From the NCBI GenBank assembly GCA_913778765.1, contig CAJYXO010000163.1, positions 1 through 64,000 of the forward strand: a stretch of 64,000 nt of DNA, in the 5' to 3' direction. Source of the stretch: an uncultured Massilia sp. (GTDB lineage Bacteria > Pseudomonadota > Gammaproteobacteria > Burkholderiales > Burkholderiaceae_D). Position 1 is the stretch's first letter. Every line of letters begins with the position of its first letter. A program made the translations under genes and the position numbers. Shown here piece after piece: positions 52,223 to 64,000 of this stretch. Under the pieces are notes generated by a model. That model was not told where the DNA came from, did no database searches, and worked only from the letters and a program-made list of their open reading frames with translations.

Positions 52223-53919
52223 TCCAAAATGCAGCCCACACGCAATGGGCCTGCCCTGAAAGACAGGCGATCAAACTGGTCGATCTGCCAGTTGAGATTT
52301 ACGACTTTGATTCCATGGATGCGCCCGCATGTGCGCCGCATCGGCCTGAACACGTTTAAACAAAAGGAAAAGACCATGAGCGCTCTCGACAACGACCTGA
52401 AAACCCAACTCGGCGCCTACCTGCAACGCGTCCAGCAGCCTTTCGAGATCGTCGCTTCGCTCGATGACAGCGACACGTCGAAGCAGATGCTCGACCTGCT
52501 GCAGACCATCCAGGGCCTGCGCGCCGACAAGATCAGCCTGCGTACCGACGGCAACGACGCCCGCAAGCCGTCCTTCAGCCTGCAGCGCACCGGCGCCGAC
52601 ACCAAGCTGCGCTTCGCCGGCCTGCCGCTGGGTCACGAATTCACTTCGCTGGTGCTGGCCCTGCTGTGGACCGGCGGCCATCCGCCGAAGGTCGAGCAGG
52701 ACGTCATCGATACCATCAAGGCGCTGGACGAGGACTACGAGTTCGAGGTCTACATGTCGCTGAGCTGCCATAACTGCCCGGACGTGGTGCAGGCCCTGTC
52801 CCTGATGGCGATCCTGAACCCGCGCATCAAGACCACCGTGATCGAAGGCGGCGCGTACCAGGAGGAAGTCGAAGCGCGCCAGGTGATGGCGGTGCCGATG
52901 GTATTCCTGAACAACGAGATGTTCGGTTCCGGCCGCATGATGCTGGAAGAGATCGTCGCCAAGCTGGACAAGGGCGCCGGCGAACGCGACGCCGCCAAGC
53001 TGAACGCGAAGGAGCCGTATGACGTGCTGATCGTCGGCGGCGGCCCGGCCGGTTCGGCGGCCGCCGTGTACGCAGCCCGCAAAGGCATCCGCACCGGCAT
53101 CGCCACCGGCCGCATGGGCGGGCAGGTGAACGACACCATGTCGATCGAGAACTACATTTCGGTGCTGGAAACCGACGGCCCGAAGTTCTCCGCCGCGCTG
53201 GAAGCCCAGGTGCGCCATTACGGCGTCGACATCATGACCCAGCAGGAAGCGGCCCAGCTCATCGCACCGTCCGCCCCGGGCGAACTGGTCGAGGTGAAAT
53301 TCGCCAACGGCGGCTCGCTGAAGTCGAGCACCGTGATCCTGTCGACCGGCGCGCGCTGGAGGAACGTGAACGTGCCGGGCGAGCAGGAATACAGGAACGC
53401 CGGCGTGAACTACTGCCCGCACTGCGACGGTCCGCTGTACAAAGGCAAGCGCGTCGCCGTGATCGGCGGCGGCAACTCCGGCGTGGAAGCGGCGATCGAC
53501 CTGGCCGGCATCGTCCAGCACGTGACCCTGATCGAGTTCGCCAACCAGTTGAAGGCGGACGCGGTGCTGGTCAACAAGCTGAACAGCCTGCCGAACGTGA
53601 CCGTCCACGTGAACGCCCAGACCACGGAGATTACCGGCGACGGCAAGAAGGTGAACGGCATCAGCTTCAAGGACCGCGTGTCCGGCGACGACAAACACGT
53701 CGAACTGGAAGGCGTGTTCGTGCAGATCGGCCTGGTGCCGAACACCGAGTGGCTGAAGGGCACGGTGGAGCTGTCGCGCTTCGGCGAGATCGTGGTCGAC
53801 GCCCACGGCCGCACCAACATCCCGGGCGTGTTCGCCGGCGGCGACGCCACCACCACGCCGTTCAAGCAGATCGTGATCGCGGCGGGCGATGGCGCGAAGT
53901 GCGCACTGTCGGCCTTCGA

Positions 53920-55863
<1,944 letters not shown>

Positions 55864-55973
55864 CGGGGGGAATCGCCGGCCGGGTGAGTTCCCTATTGTA
55901 AAAGAAGCTTCATTGTAGCGGTGACAATTTATCGAAAATGAGTATCCAACTGGTATGCTTGCACAAATTGCAT

Positions 55974-55982
55974 TGCTATAAT
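55974..55982 (+). promoter_or_regulatory. Extended -10 promoter of the anchored protein gene
   Basis: TGCTATAAT (55974-55982) is an extended -10 element with a perfect hexamer, in an AT-rich stretch 29 bases before the next start codon. No clear -35 is needed for this class. Confidence 0.5.
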
Positions 55983-56010
55983 GTAATTTTGAAAACCCGC
56001 CGGAGCACTC

Positions 56011-56664
56011 ATGGAACACGAAAGCCATCACCAACACCATCCCCACGGCACCGGCATGCGCTGGCTCGACATCACGCTGGCCGTGGCGGCCACCATCGTC
56101 TCGCTGGTGTCCTTGTGGCTGGGGCTGCATTCGGCGCATTCGATGGAGAAGCTGGTGGCGGCGAACAGCTATCCTTACGTGGAGCTGTCGCGTTCCACCA
56201 CCGGCACCGACGACCTGCCTGGCGCCAATCGCAAACGCAATATCATCGACTACACCCTCATCAACAACGGCGTGGGCCCGGCGCGCGTCGAATGGGTCGA
56301 GTTCCGCTTCAAGGGCAAGCCGGTGGCGAACCTGAGCGAACTGCTCGAGGCCTGCTGCAGCGCCAGCAAGGAAGAGAAGGAGGGGCCGCACGGCATCGCC
56401 GGCATGAACCGCCGGGGCGGGATCGATGGCACGCTGATCCGCCCGGGCGCCATGACCTCGTTGTTCACCTGGAAGGAAATGCCGGAACCCAGCGCGGCGT
56501 TCGACGCCCTGCACCGCCAGATGCGGGAGGTCGACTACTCCGTCTGCTATTGCTCGGTATTCGAAGAATGTTATGTGCGTGGGTACAGCGATGCCAAGCC
56601 GCAAGCGGTCAAGCAGTGCGTGGCGCCGAAGGTGGCGTTCAGGCCGCGTTTCCGCGACGATTGA
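56011..56664 (+). CDS. Single-pass membrane protein of unknown function
   Basis: A 217-residue protein. A His-rich N-terminus (MEHESHHQHHPHG) is followed by one membrane segment (about 20-40) and a soluble domain (about 45-217) with several Cys (EACCSAS, SVCYCSVFEECYV). It contains LINNGVGPARVEWVEFRFKGKPV, a beta-rich block seen in uncharacterised anchored proteins. No known domain is recognised. It stands alone behind an extended -10 promoter. Confidence 0.7.
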   Translation: MEHESHHQHHPHGTGMRWLDITLAVAATIVSLVSLWLGLHSAHSMEKLVAANSYPYVELSRSTTGTDDLPGANRKRNIIDYTLINNGVGPARVEWVEFRFKGKPVANLSELLEACCSASKEEKEGPHGIAGMNRRGGIDGTLIRPGAMTSLFTWKEMPEPSAAFDALHRQMREVDYSVCYCSVFEECYVRGYSDAKPQAVKQCVAPKVAFRPRFRDD

Positions 56665-56787
56665 GAGGGGAAGAAGGACGAGCGAAAGCGCGCCGACCCG
56701 TGAGCCTCAGCCCAAGGTAGCGTCGCTGGAGCATGCCGTGGGCACGCCAGGCTGATGGATGCGGAACTGCGGGCGCAGCAGCATCGT

Positions 56788-56907
56788 TCAGTGGAAGAAC
56801 ATCGGGGCCATGCCGTTCAGGGCATCGGTTTCGACCAGAAACCAGGTGGCGGCGCTGATGAGGCCGACGTGCAGGGCAGTCCAGGTGGCGGGGAAGACGC
56901 GGATCAT
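56788..56907 (-). CDS. 39-residue single-pass small membrane protein (candidate)
   Basis: A short frame with ATG at 56907, GGAG 9 bases upstream and a product MIRVFPATWTALHVGLIS...MAPMFFH. It is mostly one hydrophobic helix (about 8-24) with a charged N-terminus. It is the only plausible gene in the 56.7-57.1 kb gap. Small proteins of this type are often missed. Expression is not shown. Confidence 0.45.
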   Translation of the reverse strand: MIRVFPATWTALHVGLISAATWFLVETDALNGMAPMFFH

Positions 56908-57100
56908 GATGGAACTCCAATTGTGTGCCGGTTGCGGGATAGTACGGTTCCATGATAGGTCGCCTTCTGTTTGGCAACTATCGGCGGGAAATCCGTCGGA
57001 TTGTAGGAAAACACCTTGTCGCCCTGTCTGATCCATTGTGCAAAGCTCTAGTGGCGCTCCTACGGTAGCTGTAGGTTGCGTCCTATAGCGGCTCAGATCG

Positions 57101-57119
57101 GCCCAAAGTACAGTTGGGC
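57101..57119. promoter_or_regulatory. Inverted repeat at the recQ translation start
   Basis: GCCCAA-agtacag-TTGGGC (57101-57119) ends 4 bases before the ATG, where a ribosome site should be. It could be an operator or an mRNA hairpin that limits RecQ synthesis. No Shine-Dalgarno sequence is visible. Confidence 0.45.
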
Positions 57120-57123
57120 CATC

Positions 57124-58851
57124 ATGACCCGACACGAACCCAAACTCCTCCATAAAGGCCTGCTTGCGGTCCGCCGCAACACCATCCGGCGCCTGCTCGA
57201 TACCGTCTTCGGTATCCGCCAGCTGCGCGACGGCCAGCAACGCGTGATCGACAGCGTCCTCGACGGCAATGACACGCTGGCCATCATGCCCACCGGCAGC
57301 GGTAAATCGCTGTGCTACCAGATCCCCGCCCGCATCCTCGAGGGCATGACCATCGTCGTCTCGCCGCTGATCTCCCTGATGAAGGACCAGCACGAAAAGC
57401 TGAACCAGATGGGCATCCGCGCCGTGCAGGTCAACAGCAGCCTGTCCGCCGAGGAGGAGCGCGCCTCGCTGGCCGCCATCGCGGAGAATCGCTGCGAGAT
57501 CGTGTTCTGCACGCCGGAGCGGCTGGTGACGGCGGAGTTCGTCGAGGTGCTGAAGGAAGTGAAGATCGCCCTGGTGGTGGTCGACGAAGCCCACTGCATC
57601 TCGCAGTGGGGCCACGATTTCCGCCCGGCCTACCTGGAGATGGCCGGCGCCATCGAAGCCCTGGGGCGGCCGCCTGTACTGGCGCTGACCGCCACCGCCA
57701 CCGAGGAGGTGGTCGACGACATCGGCCGCCAGCTCATCGGCTCGAGCCGGCGCCCGCGCATGAACGTCATCAATACCGGCATCTACCGGCCCAACCTGCA
57801 TTACCGCGTGCTGCAGGTGACCAATCCCGAGGAAAAGCTGCAGGAGGCGTTGCGCCTGGTCCGCGAGACCGAAGGCACGGGCATCGTCTATGCCGCCACC
57901 GTCAAATGCGCCGAGGAGCTCTACCACCTGCTGGAGGAGCAGGGCGAATCCGTCACGATCTACCACGGCAAGCTGCCGGCCGCCGAGCGCAAGCTGAACC
58001 AGGACCTGTTCATGAACGACGAGCGGCGCGTGATGGTCGCGACCAACGCCTTCGGCATGGGCATCGACAAGCCGGACACGCGCTTCGTGATCCACCTGCA
58101 GATTCCGGCCAACCTGGAAGCCTATTACCAGGAATCCGGGCGCGCCGGCCGCGACGGCAAGGACGCCGAATGCACGCTGCTGTTCCTGCAGGACGACAAG
58201 CGGGTGCAGCAGTTCTTCCTGGTGAAGCACTACCCGACCGCCGATGAGATCCGCGCCGTCTACGAGGCCGTGCGCGAGCTGGCGGAGAACGAGACCGCCA
58301 CGCCCGACCGCGTCGACGAGGTGGCCGGCGACATGGCGGCCGGCCACCTGACGGTCTGCCTGAAGCTGCTGAAGGACGCCAGACTGCTGCGCCAGTCGCG
58401 CAAGCTGGCCTGGAACGTCACGGCCCAGCAGCCGAAGGACAGCCTGTTCGAGGCCATGGCCGCGGTCTACCGCCAGAAGCAGGAGCACGACAAGCTGGCG
58501 CTGGAGCAGATGGTCGGCTACGCCGTCAGCGGCTTCTGCCGCTGGAAGCTGCTGCTCGATTACTTCGGGGACGAAGTCGAGGGCTTCGAGAAGTGCTGCC
58601 GCTGCGACAACTGCCTGAATCCGCCGGCGGCCGTCCTGCTTGACGACATCGAGATCCGCGACGACGAATTCGACCGCGAGCCGGCGCCGGCGCCCGACCC
58701 CGCGTCGCGCTTCGAGCCAGGTGCGCGCGTGAAGGTGGCGAAGTATGGCGAGGGCGTGGTGCTGTCGGTGACCGGCGACCAGGTCTGCATCGAATTCCCC
58801 GACGGTGAAAAGCGCTCCTTCCTGAAGGAGTTCGTGCGGCACATCGGATAA
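57124..58851 (+). CDS. recQ: RecQ family ATP-dependent DNA helicase
   Basis: A 575-residue 3'-5' helicase. Motifs: Q-motif region FGIRQLRDGQQ, Walker A MPTGSGKSLCYQ (about 57-68), DEAH box VVDEAHCISQWGHDFRP, motif VI QESGRAGRDGK. A zinc-binding region (FCRWKLLLDYFGDEVEGFEKCCRCDNC, about 475-501) follows. There is no HRDC domain; instead the C-terminus carries a small basic beta domain (VKVAKYGEGVVLSVTGDQVCIEFPDGEKR) like the tail of UvrD-type helicases. An earlier TTG (57076) is less likely. The exonuclease gene begins 9 bases after its stop, so it seems to be part of the downstream repair operon. Confidence 0.9.
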   Translation: MTRHEPKLLHKGLLAVRRNTIRRLLDTVFGIRQLRDGQQRVIDSVLDGNDTLAIMPTGSGKSLCYQIPARILEGMTIVVSPLISLMKDQHEKLNQMGIRAVQVNSSLSAEEERASLAAIAENRCEIVFCTPERLVTAEFVEVLKEVKIALVVVDEAHCISQWGHDFRPAYLEMAGAIEALGRPPVLALTATATEEVVDDIGRQLIGSSRRPRMNVINTGIYRPNLHYRVLQVTNPEEKLQEALRLVRETEGTGIVYAATVKCAEELYHLLEEQGESVTIYHGKLPAAERKLNQDLFMNDERRVMVATNAFGMGIDKPDTRFVIHLQIPANLEAYYQESGRAGRDGKDAECTLLFLQDDKRVQQFFLVKHYPTADEIRAVYEAVRELAENETATPDRVDEVAGDMAAGHLTVCLKLLKDARLLRQSRKLAWNVTAQQPKDSLFEAMAAVYRQKQEHDKLALEQMVGYAVSGFCRWKLLLDYFGDEVEGFEKCCRCDNCLNPPAAVLLDDIEIRDDEFDREPAPAPDPASRFEPGARVKVAKYGEGVVLSVTGDQVCIEFPDGEKRSFLKEFVRHIG

Positions 58852-58860
58852 AGGAGCGCT

Positions 58861-59952
58861 ATGGGTGACATGGTTATCGTACGAAAGGAAGGCCTGTACT
58901 GCGTACCCGGCGATTTCTACATCGACCCCTGGCGGCCGGTGGACCGGGCCGTCATCACCCATGCCCACGGCGACCACGCGCGCTGGGGGCACAAGCATTA
59001 CCTGGCGTCCGATGCGAGCGTCGACATCCTGAAGTCGCGCCTGGGCGCCGACATCGCCATCGACGGCCTGGCCTACGGCGAGCGCATCGTCCACAACGGC
59101 GTGACGATCTCGCTGCACCCGGCCGGCCACGTGCTCGGTTCCGCCCAGGTGCGCATGGAACACGAGGGCGAGATCTGGGTGGCGTCCGGCGACTACAAGG
59201 TCGAGCCGGACGCCACCTGCGCACCGTTCGAGGCAGTGCGCTGCCACACCTTCATCACCGAATCCACCTTCGGCCTGCCGATCTACCGCTGGGATCCGCA
59301 GCAGGAAGTCTATGACGACATCAACGCCTGGTGGCGCCGCAACGCCGACGACGGCCGCACCAGCGTGCTGTACGCCTACGCCTTCGGCAAAGCCCAGCGC
59401 GTGCTGTCCGGGCTGGACGCCTCGATCGGGCCGATCGTCTGCCATGGCGCGGTCGAACCGCTGAACCGCGTCTACCGCGAAGGCGGTGTCGTATTGCCGC
59501 ATACGCAGCTGGTCAGCGAGACCGGCAAGGACGACATGAAGCGCGCCCTGGTGCTGGCGCCGCCGTCCGCCGCCGGCTCGACCTGGACCCGCCGCTTCGG
59601 CGACTACAGCGACGCCTTCGCCAGCGGCTGGATGCTGCTGCGCGGCGCGCGGCGCCGGCGCGGCGTCGACCGCGGCTTCGTGATGTCCGACCACGCCGAC
59701 TGGCCCGGCTTGCTGGGCGCGATCGAAGCCACCGGCGCCCAGCAGGTGGTCGTCACCCACGGCTCGATTCCGGTGATGGTGCGCTGGCTGTGCCAGATCG
59801 GGCTGGATGCGAAGGCCTTCGATACGGAATATGGCGACGAAGACGACGAAGCAACTGACGTTGCTTCGTCGAATGCGGAAGGTTCGGCCGCGCCGGAAGA
59901 GGGCGAAGCGCACAAGGGGCCGGCGCAGAAGGCGGAGGCCAGGGATGCGTGA
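58861..59952 (+). CDS. Ligase-associated DNA damage response exonuclease (MBL fold)
   Basis: A 363-residue metallo-beta-lactamase/beta-CASP-type nuclease. The metal motif is VITHAHGDHARWG (about 33-45), with further ligands in PAGHVLGSA and SGDYK and the CASP-like His in SDHADW. In other bacteria this family sits with an ATP-dependent ligase and Lhr-Core and degrades DNA ends with manganese. The C-terminal tail (about 325-363) is acidic and low in complexity. It overlaps the ligase by 8 bases. Confidence 0.88.
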   Translation: MGDMVIVRKEGLYCVPGDFYIDPWRPVDRAVITHAHGDHARWGHKHYLASDASVDILKSRLGADIAIDGLAYGERIVHNGVTISLHPAGHVLGSAQVRMEHEGEIWVASGDYKVEPDATCAPFEAVRCHTFITESTFGLPIYRWDPQQEVYDDINAWWRRNADDGRTSVLYAYAFGKAQRVLSGLDASIGPIVCHGAVEPLNRVYREGGVVLPHTQLVSETGKDDMKRALVLAPPSAAGSTWTRRFGDYSDAFASGWMLLRGARRRRGVDRGFVMSDHADWPGLLGAIEATGAQQVVVTHGSIPVMVRWLCQIGLDAKAFDTEYGDEDDEATDVASSNAEGSAAPEEGEAHKGPAQKAEARDA

Positions 59953-61576
59953 ATTCGCCCGCCTGTACGCCGAACTCGACGAGACCACCGCCACCAACCG
60001 CAAGCTGGAAGCGCTGCAGAACTACTTCGAGCACACCGCGCCCGAAAACGCCGCCTGGGCCGTCTACTTCCTGGCCGGCGGCAAGCCGCGCCAGGCGGTG
60101 CCGACCAAGGTCCTGCGCGAAGCGGCGATCGCCTACGCCGGCCTGGACGAGTGGCTGTTCGAGGAATCGCACGCGGCCGTCGGCGACATGGCCGAGACCA
60201 TCGCCCACATCCTGCCGCCGCCGAAGCGCGAGAGCGACCTTGGCCTGGCGGTGTGGATGGAAGAGCGCATCGGCCCCCTGCGCGGCGCCGACCCCGGCTT
60301 CATCCGCGAAAAGCTGTTCGACTACTGGGACGAGCTGACCTGGCGCGAGCGCTTCCTGTTCGTCAAACTGATCGGCGGCGGCTTCCGGGTCGGCGTGTCG
60401 AAACTGCTGGTGACGCGCGCGCTGGCGGCCATCGCCGCGGTCGACGCCAAGCTGATCGCCCAGCGCCTGATGGGCTGGACCGACGGCCGCGTGCGCCCCA
60501 CCGCGGCCGGCTTCCTGCAGCTGATCGCGGCCCAGTCCGAGGACGAGCACAAGCTGCGCGGCGGCCAGCCCTATCCCTTCTTCCTGGCGCACCAGCTGAA
60601 CGGCGATCCTGCCGACCTGGGGCCGATGGCCGACTGGCAGGTCGAGTGGAAGTACGACGGCATCCGCGCCCAACTGGTCCGGCGCGGCAACCAGAACTAT
60701 CTGTGGTCGCGCGGCGAGGACCTGATCACCGAGCGCTTTCCGGAGCTGGCGGCCCTTAGCCTGCCGGAGGGGACGGTGGTCGATGGCGAGGTGCTGATCT
60801 GGACGTCCGGCGATGCGCCGGCGCCGTTCGCCGACCTGCAGAAGCGCATCGGCCGCAAGACCTTATCGAACAAATTGCTGGCCGAGCTGCCGGCGGTGCT
60901 GCTGGCCTACGACCTGCTGGAGCTGGACGGCGTCGACCTGCGCGGCCTGCCGCAGCACGAGCGGCGCGCGCTGCTGGAGACCCTGGTGACCGGCGTCGCC
61001 AAGCCGCAGCTGCGCATCTCGCCGCTGGTCACGGCCGACACCTGGGACGATCTCGCCGGGTTGCGCGAGGAGTCGCGGGCGCGCGGCGTGGAGGGGATGA
61101 TGCTTAAGGCGCGCAACGCCCAGTACGGCGTGGGCCGCACCAAGGACGTCGGCACCTGGTGGAAGTGGAAGGTCGACCCGTATGCGATCGACGCGGTGCT
61201 GATCTATGCCCAGCCGGGCAGCGGCCGCCGCGCTTCGCTGTACACCGACTACACCTTCGCCGTGTGGGATGGGGAAGGGGAGGCGCGCAAGCTGGTGCCC
61301 TTCGCGAAAGCCTATTCGGGCCTCACCGACGCCGAGATCCGCCAGGTCGACGCCGCCATCCGCAAGACCACGGTCGAGAAGTTCGGGCCGGTGCGCTCCG
61401 TGAAGCCGACCATGGTGTTCGAGCTGGGCTTCGAAGGCATCGCGCTGTCGCCGCGCCACAAGGCCGGCATCGCGGTGCGCTTCCCGCGGATCCTGCGCCG
61501 GCGCGACGACAAGGTGGTGGAGGAGGCGGATACGCTGGCGACCCTGAAGGGCCTGCTGGAAGCGGCATCGCCATGA
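59945..61576 (+). CDS. ATP-dependent DNA ligase (Lhr-associated)
   Basis: A 543-residue DNA ligase. The N-terminal DNA-binding domain (about 1-205) is followed by the adenylation domain with the nucleophilic Lys in WKYDGIRA (about 235), motif [12 protein letters not shown], motif IV EGMMLK and motif V WWKWKVDP. The OB domain follows (about 420-543). Its similarity and place match the bacterial repair ligase linked to MBL exonuclease and Lhr-Core, which seals nicks independently of the NAD-dependent LigA. The start at 59945 (MREFARLY) overlaps the exonuclease stop; its own stop overlaps the helicase ATG. Confidence 0.92.
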   Translation: MREFARLYAELDETTATNRKLEALQNYFEHTAPENAAWAVYFLAGGKPRQAVPTKVLREAAIAYAGLDEWLFEESHAAVGDMAETIAHILPPPKRESDLGLAVWMEERIGPLRGADPGFIREKLFDYWDELTWRERFLFVKLIGGGFRVGVSKLLVTRALAAIAAVDAKLIAQRLMGWTDGRVRPTAAGFLQLIAAQSEDEHKLRGGQPYPFFLAHQLNGDPADLGPMADWQVEWKYDGIRAQLVRRGNQNYLWSRGEDLITERFPELAALSLPEGTVVDGEVLIWTSGDAPAPFADLQKRIGRKTLSNKLLAELPAVLLAYDLLELDGVDLRGLPQHERRALLETLVTGVAKPQLRISPLVTADTWDDLAGLREESRARGVEGMMLKARNAQYGVGRTKDVGTWWKWKVDPYAIDAVLIYAQPGSGRRASLYTDYTFAVWDGEGEARKLVPFAKAYSGLTDAEIRQVDAAIRKTTVEKFGPVRSVKPTMVFELGFEGIALSPRHKAGIAVRFPRILRRRDDKVVEEADTLATLKGLLEAASP

Positions 61577-64000
61577 GCAAGTCGCAAGCCGAACAAGCAG
61601 TCGACGCCTGGTTCGCGGCGCGTGGCTGGAAGGTGTTTCCATTCCAGCGCGCGGTGTGGAAGGCGGCCGTGGCCGGCCAGTCCGGCCTGCTGCACGCGAA
61701 CACGGGCGCCGGCAAGACCTACGCGGTGTGGTTCGCGGCGATGCTGCGCGGCGCCGACCGCTCGCGGCGCAAGAAAGGGAAACTGAGCACCGGCCTGCGC
61801 GTGCTGTGGATCACGCCGATGCGGGCGCTGGCGGCCGACACCCAGCGCTCGCTGGAAATCTCGGCGGCGGAGCTGGGCGCCGCCAGTCCTGACGCGATCG
61901 GCGAATGGACCCTGGGCGCGCGCACCGGCGATACCGGCTCCGCCGAGCGCGCGCGCCAGTCGAAGAACCTGCCCGGCGCCCTGATCACGACGCCGGAATC
62001 GCTGTCGCTGCTGCTCTCGCACGCCGGCGCGCGCGACCAGTTCAAGCACCTCGACATGATCATCATCGACGAGTGGCACGAGCTGATGGGCAGCAAGCGC
62101 GGCGTGCAGGTGCAGCTGGCGCTGGCCAGGCTGCGCCGCTGGAATCCGGAACTGGTCGTGTGGGGCCTGTCGGCGACCATGGGCAACCTGCAGGACGCGC
62201 GCAATGTCCTGCTGGGCGCCGGCGCCGACGAGAGCAAGGGCGTGCTGGTCGAGGGCGACCTCAAGAAGCAGATCGTGGTCGACTGCCTGATTCCGCAAAA
62301 CGTCTCGCGCTTTCCCTGGGGCGGCCACCTGGGCCTGCAGATGCTGCAGCCCGTCATCGAGGAGATCGAGAAGAACGGCGCGACCCTGGTGTTCACCAAC
62401 ACGCGGGCGTCGTCGGAAGTCTGGTACCAGAACTTGATCGAAGCGCGGCCCGACTGGGCCGGCACGGTGGCCCTGCACCACGGCTCGCTCGACCGCGAGG
62501 TGCGCGACTGGGTCGAGAAGGGCTTGAAGAACGGCGAACTGAAAGCCGTGGTCTGCACCGCCAGCCTGGACCTGGGCGTGGACTTCCTGCCGGTCGAGCG
62601 CGTGCTGCAGGTCGGCAGCGCCAAGAACATCGCGCGCCTGCTGCAGCGCGCTGGCCGCAGCGGCCATGCGCCGGGCCGCATCTCGCGCGTGACCCTGGTG
62701 CCGACCAACAGCCTGGAACTGCTGGAAGCGGCCGGCGCCAGGCGCGCCGTGGCCACCCGCCGCATCGAAGCGCGCCAGGCGCCGAACAAACCCTTCGACG
62801 TGCTGGTGCAGCACCTGGTGACGATCGCGCTGGGCGGCGGCTTCCGTTCCGAAGAGCTGTACGAGGAAGTCAGGACCGCCTGGTCCTACCGCCACCTGAC
62901 GCCGGAGGAGTGGCAGTGGGCGCTGGACTTCGTCGCGCGCGGCGGCCAGAGCCTGTCCGTGTATCCCGAATACCGGCGGGTGCTGCCGGACGAGGAGGGC
63001 GTCTACCGCGTGCCCGACGCCACCATCGGCCGCCGGCACCGCATGAGCATCGGCACCATCGTCTCGGATGCGCAGATGCAGGTGCAGTACGTGAGCGGCG
63101 GCCGGATCGGCAGCGTCGAGGAGTCCTTCGTCGGCCGCCTGAAACCGGGCGACCATTTCCTGTTCAGCGGCCGCATCCTGGAGCTGGTGCGGGTGCACGA
63201 GATGACGGCCTACGTGAAGCGCAGCAGCAGCACGAAAGGCGCGATCAGCCGCTGGGGCGGGACCAAGGTGCCGCTCAGCGCCGAGATGGCGCGCGCCGGA
63301 CTGGAGGAACTCGAGCGCGCCTCGCAAGGCGTCTATGACGGCCCGGAAATGCAGGCCGTGCGGCCGCTGCTGGAAGTGCAGGCCCGCTGGTCGGCTCTGC
63401 CGACGGGCGATGTGCTGGTCATCGAGAGCATGAAGAGCCGCGAGGGCTATCACCTGTTCGTCTATCCCTTCGGCGGACGCTCGGTGCACACCGGGCTGGC
63501 TTCGCTGCTGGCTTTCCGCGTCGGCAAGGCGATGCCCTCGACCTTTTCGGTGGCGGTGAACGATTACGGTTTCGAGCTGCTGTCGCCGGAACCGGTCGAC
63601 TGGGCGGTCCTGTTCGATGCCGCGACCGGCGCCGGGGTCGGCCTGTTCGACACCGGGCGCCTGCTGGAAGACGTGCTGGACAGTTTGAACGCCACCCAGC
63701 TGGCGCAGCGGCGCTTCCGCGAAGTGGCGCGCATCGCCGGGCTGGTGAACCAGGGCTTTCCGGGCCAGCGCAAGTCGATGCGCCAGGTGCAGGCATCGAG
63801 CGCGCTGTTCTACGAAGTCTTTCGCAAGCACGACAGCGGCAACCTGCTGCTGACCCAGGCCGAGCGCGAAGTGCTGGAGCAGGAGCTGGAACTCACGCGT
63901 CTGCGCGACACCCTGAACGAACTGCACGCACGGCGGATTTCCTACCATGAGGTCAAGCGCGCCACGCCCTTCGGGTTCCCGCTGATGGTCGAGCGCTTCC
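61573..64000 (+). CDS. Ligase-associated DEXH-box helicase (Lhr-Core), 3' end outside the window
   Basis: The reading frame starts at the ATG overlapping the ligase stop (ATGA) and stays open to the window edge, with at least 809 residues. Walker A is NTGAGKT (about 45-51), the DEXH box is [10 protein letters not shown], and the motif VI region is [14 protein letters not shown]. The typical Lhr winged-helix and beta-barrel core follow, with [16 protein letters not shown]. Full Lhr-Core proteins are about 820-830 residues, so only a few codons are missing. Family members unwind DNA-RNA and DNA duplexes 3'-5'. In other bacteria the endonuclease gene pdeM often comes next. Confidence 0.9.
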   Translation, partial: MSKSQAEQAVDAWFAARGWKVFPFQRAVWKAAVAGQSGLLHANTGAGKTYAVWFAAMLRGADRSRRKKGKLSTGLRVLWITPMRALAADTQRSLEISAAELGAASPDAIGEWTLGARTGDTGSAERARQSKNLPGALITTPESLSLLLSHAGARDQFKHLDMIIIDEWHELMGSKRGVQVQLALARLRRWNPELVVWGLSATMGNLQDARNVLLGAGADESKGVLVEGDLKKQIVVDCLIPQNVSRFPWGGHLGLQMLQPVIEEIEKNGATLVFTNTRASSEVWYQNLIEARPDWAGTVALHHGSLDREVRDWVEKGLKNGELKAVVCTASLDLGVDFLPVERVLQVGSAKNIARLLQRAGRSGHAPGRISRVTLVPTNSLELLEAAGARRAVATRRIEARQAPNKPFDVLVQHLVTIALGGGFRSEELYEEVRTAWSYRHLTPEEWQWALDFVARGGQSLSVYPEYRRVLPDEEGVYRVPDATIGRRHRMSIGTIVSDAQMQVQYVSGGRIGSVEESFVGRLKPGDHFLFSGRILELVRVHEMTAYVKRSSSTKGAISRWGGTKVPLSAEMARAGLEELERASQGVYDGPEMQAVRPLLEVQARWSALPTGDVLVIESMKSREGYHLFVYPFGGRSVHTGLASLLAFRVGKAMPSTFSVAVNDYGFELLSPEPVDWAVLFDAATGAGVGLFDTGRLLEDVLDSLNATQLAQRRFREVARIAGLVNQGFPGQRKSMRQVQASSALFYEVFRKHDSGNLLLTQAEREVLEQELELTRLRDTLNELHARRISYHEVKRATPFGFPLMVERF

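Noticed and set aside
56639-56977. A 112-codon minus-strand frame overlapping the small membrane protein
   Set aside because: Its composition is Arg/Pro/His-rich and low in hydrophobics, as expected from an out-of-frame shadow; the 39-residue frame is better supported.
56788-60003. A continuous minus-strand frame of over 1000 codons covering recQ and the exonuclease
   Set aside because: Only its last 39 codons have a start with a ribosome site and protein-like character; the rest mirrors the recQ and exonuclease genes.

Overview
The window is GC-rich, densely packed chromosome from a Gram-negative betaproteobacterium. Gene content (ftsB, dapA-bamC, mutS, hslO, a cphA'/cphA pair with its divergent ABC transporter and DUF1854 gene, SFPRRRES-type intergenic repeats) best fits Burkholderiales, family Oxalobacteraceae, a Massilia-like soil or water organism. 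That placement is inference from content, not from a marker-gene comparison. I see no rRNA or tRNA genes, CRISPR array, IS element or prophage, and no gene-free stretch longer than about 300 bases.

1-8.6 kb: ftsB and a small antidote-like gene; a PAS-containing chemoreceptor; a diguanylate cyclase; a redox group (thioredoxin-reductase-like flavoprotein and Rrf2 regulator, divergent from a membrane-anchored catalase-like peroxidase and cytochrome b561); then a leftward thioesterase, hslO and gamma-carbonic anhydrase run. 8.7-17.3 kb: an alpha/beta hydrolase behind a TATAAT box and palindrome, one AT-rich foreign-looking gene, then a rightward housekeeping run: PHP RNase (yciV/trpH-like), yciO, an M50-like membrane protein with a broken zinc motif, trpS, a methyltransferase, dapA and bamC. 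A leftward Ala-rich lipoprotein follows.

17.5-28 kb: mostly leftward genes: a DUF7931-like protein, a JmjC/cupin ribosomal oxygenase, a slyD-type isomerase (rightward), a degenerate phosphoesterase-like exported protein, mutS, a three-gene membrane glycosylation cassette (GT-C-like protein, GtrA, GT2), two tandem paralogous small proteins and a small membrane protein.

28-36 kb: a cyanophycin locus. cphA' and cphA are co-transcribed leftward; divergent from them lie an unusual ABC exporter (PH-like domain plus zinc ribbon plus exporter) and a DUF1854 gene. The DUF1854 gene overlaps head-on with a GGDEF/EAL protein.

38-45 kb: an ABC-F ATPase, a UGT-type glycosyltransferase, a PRISE-like reductase and a UvrA2-like ATPase. 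45-56 kb: a signalling operon (CHASE3-GAF hybrid kinase with three receivers, CheR, CheB, receiver-kinase), the peroxide defence pair ahpC-ahpF with a likely OxyR site, and a convergent PAS hybrid kinase. 57-64 kb: recQ followed with almost no spacing by the ligase-associated DNA damage response genes (MBL-fold exonuclease, ATP-dependent ligase, Lhr-Core helicase). The helicase runs off the end of the window.
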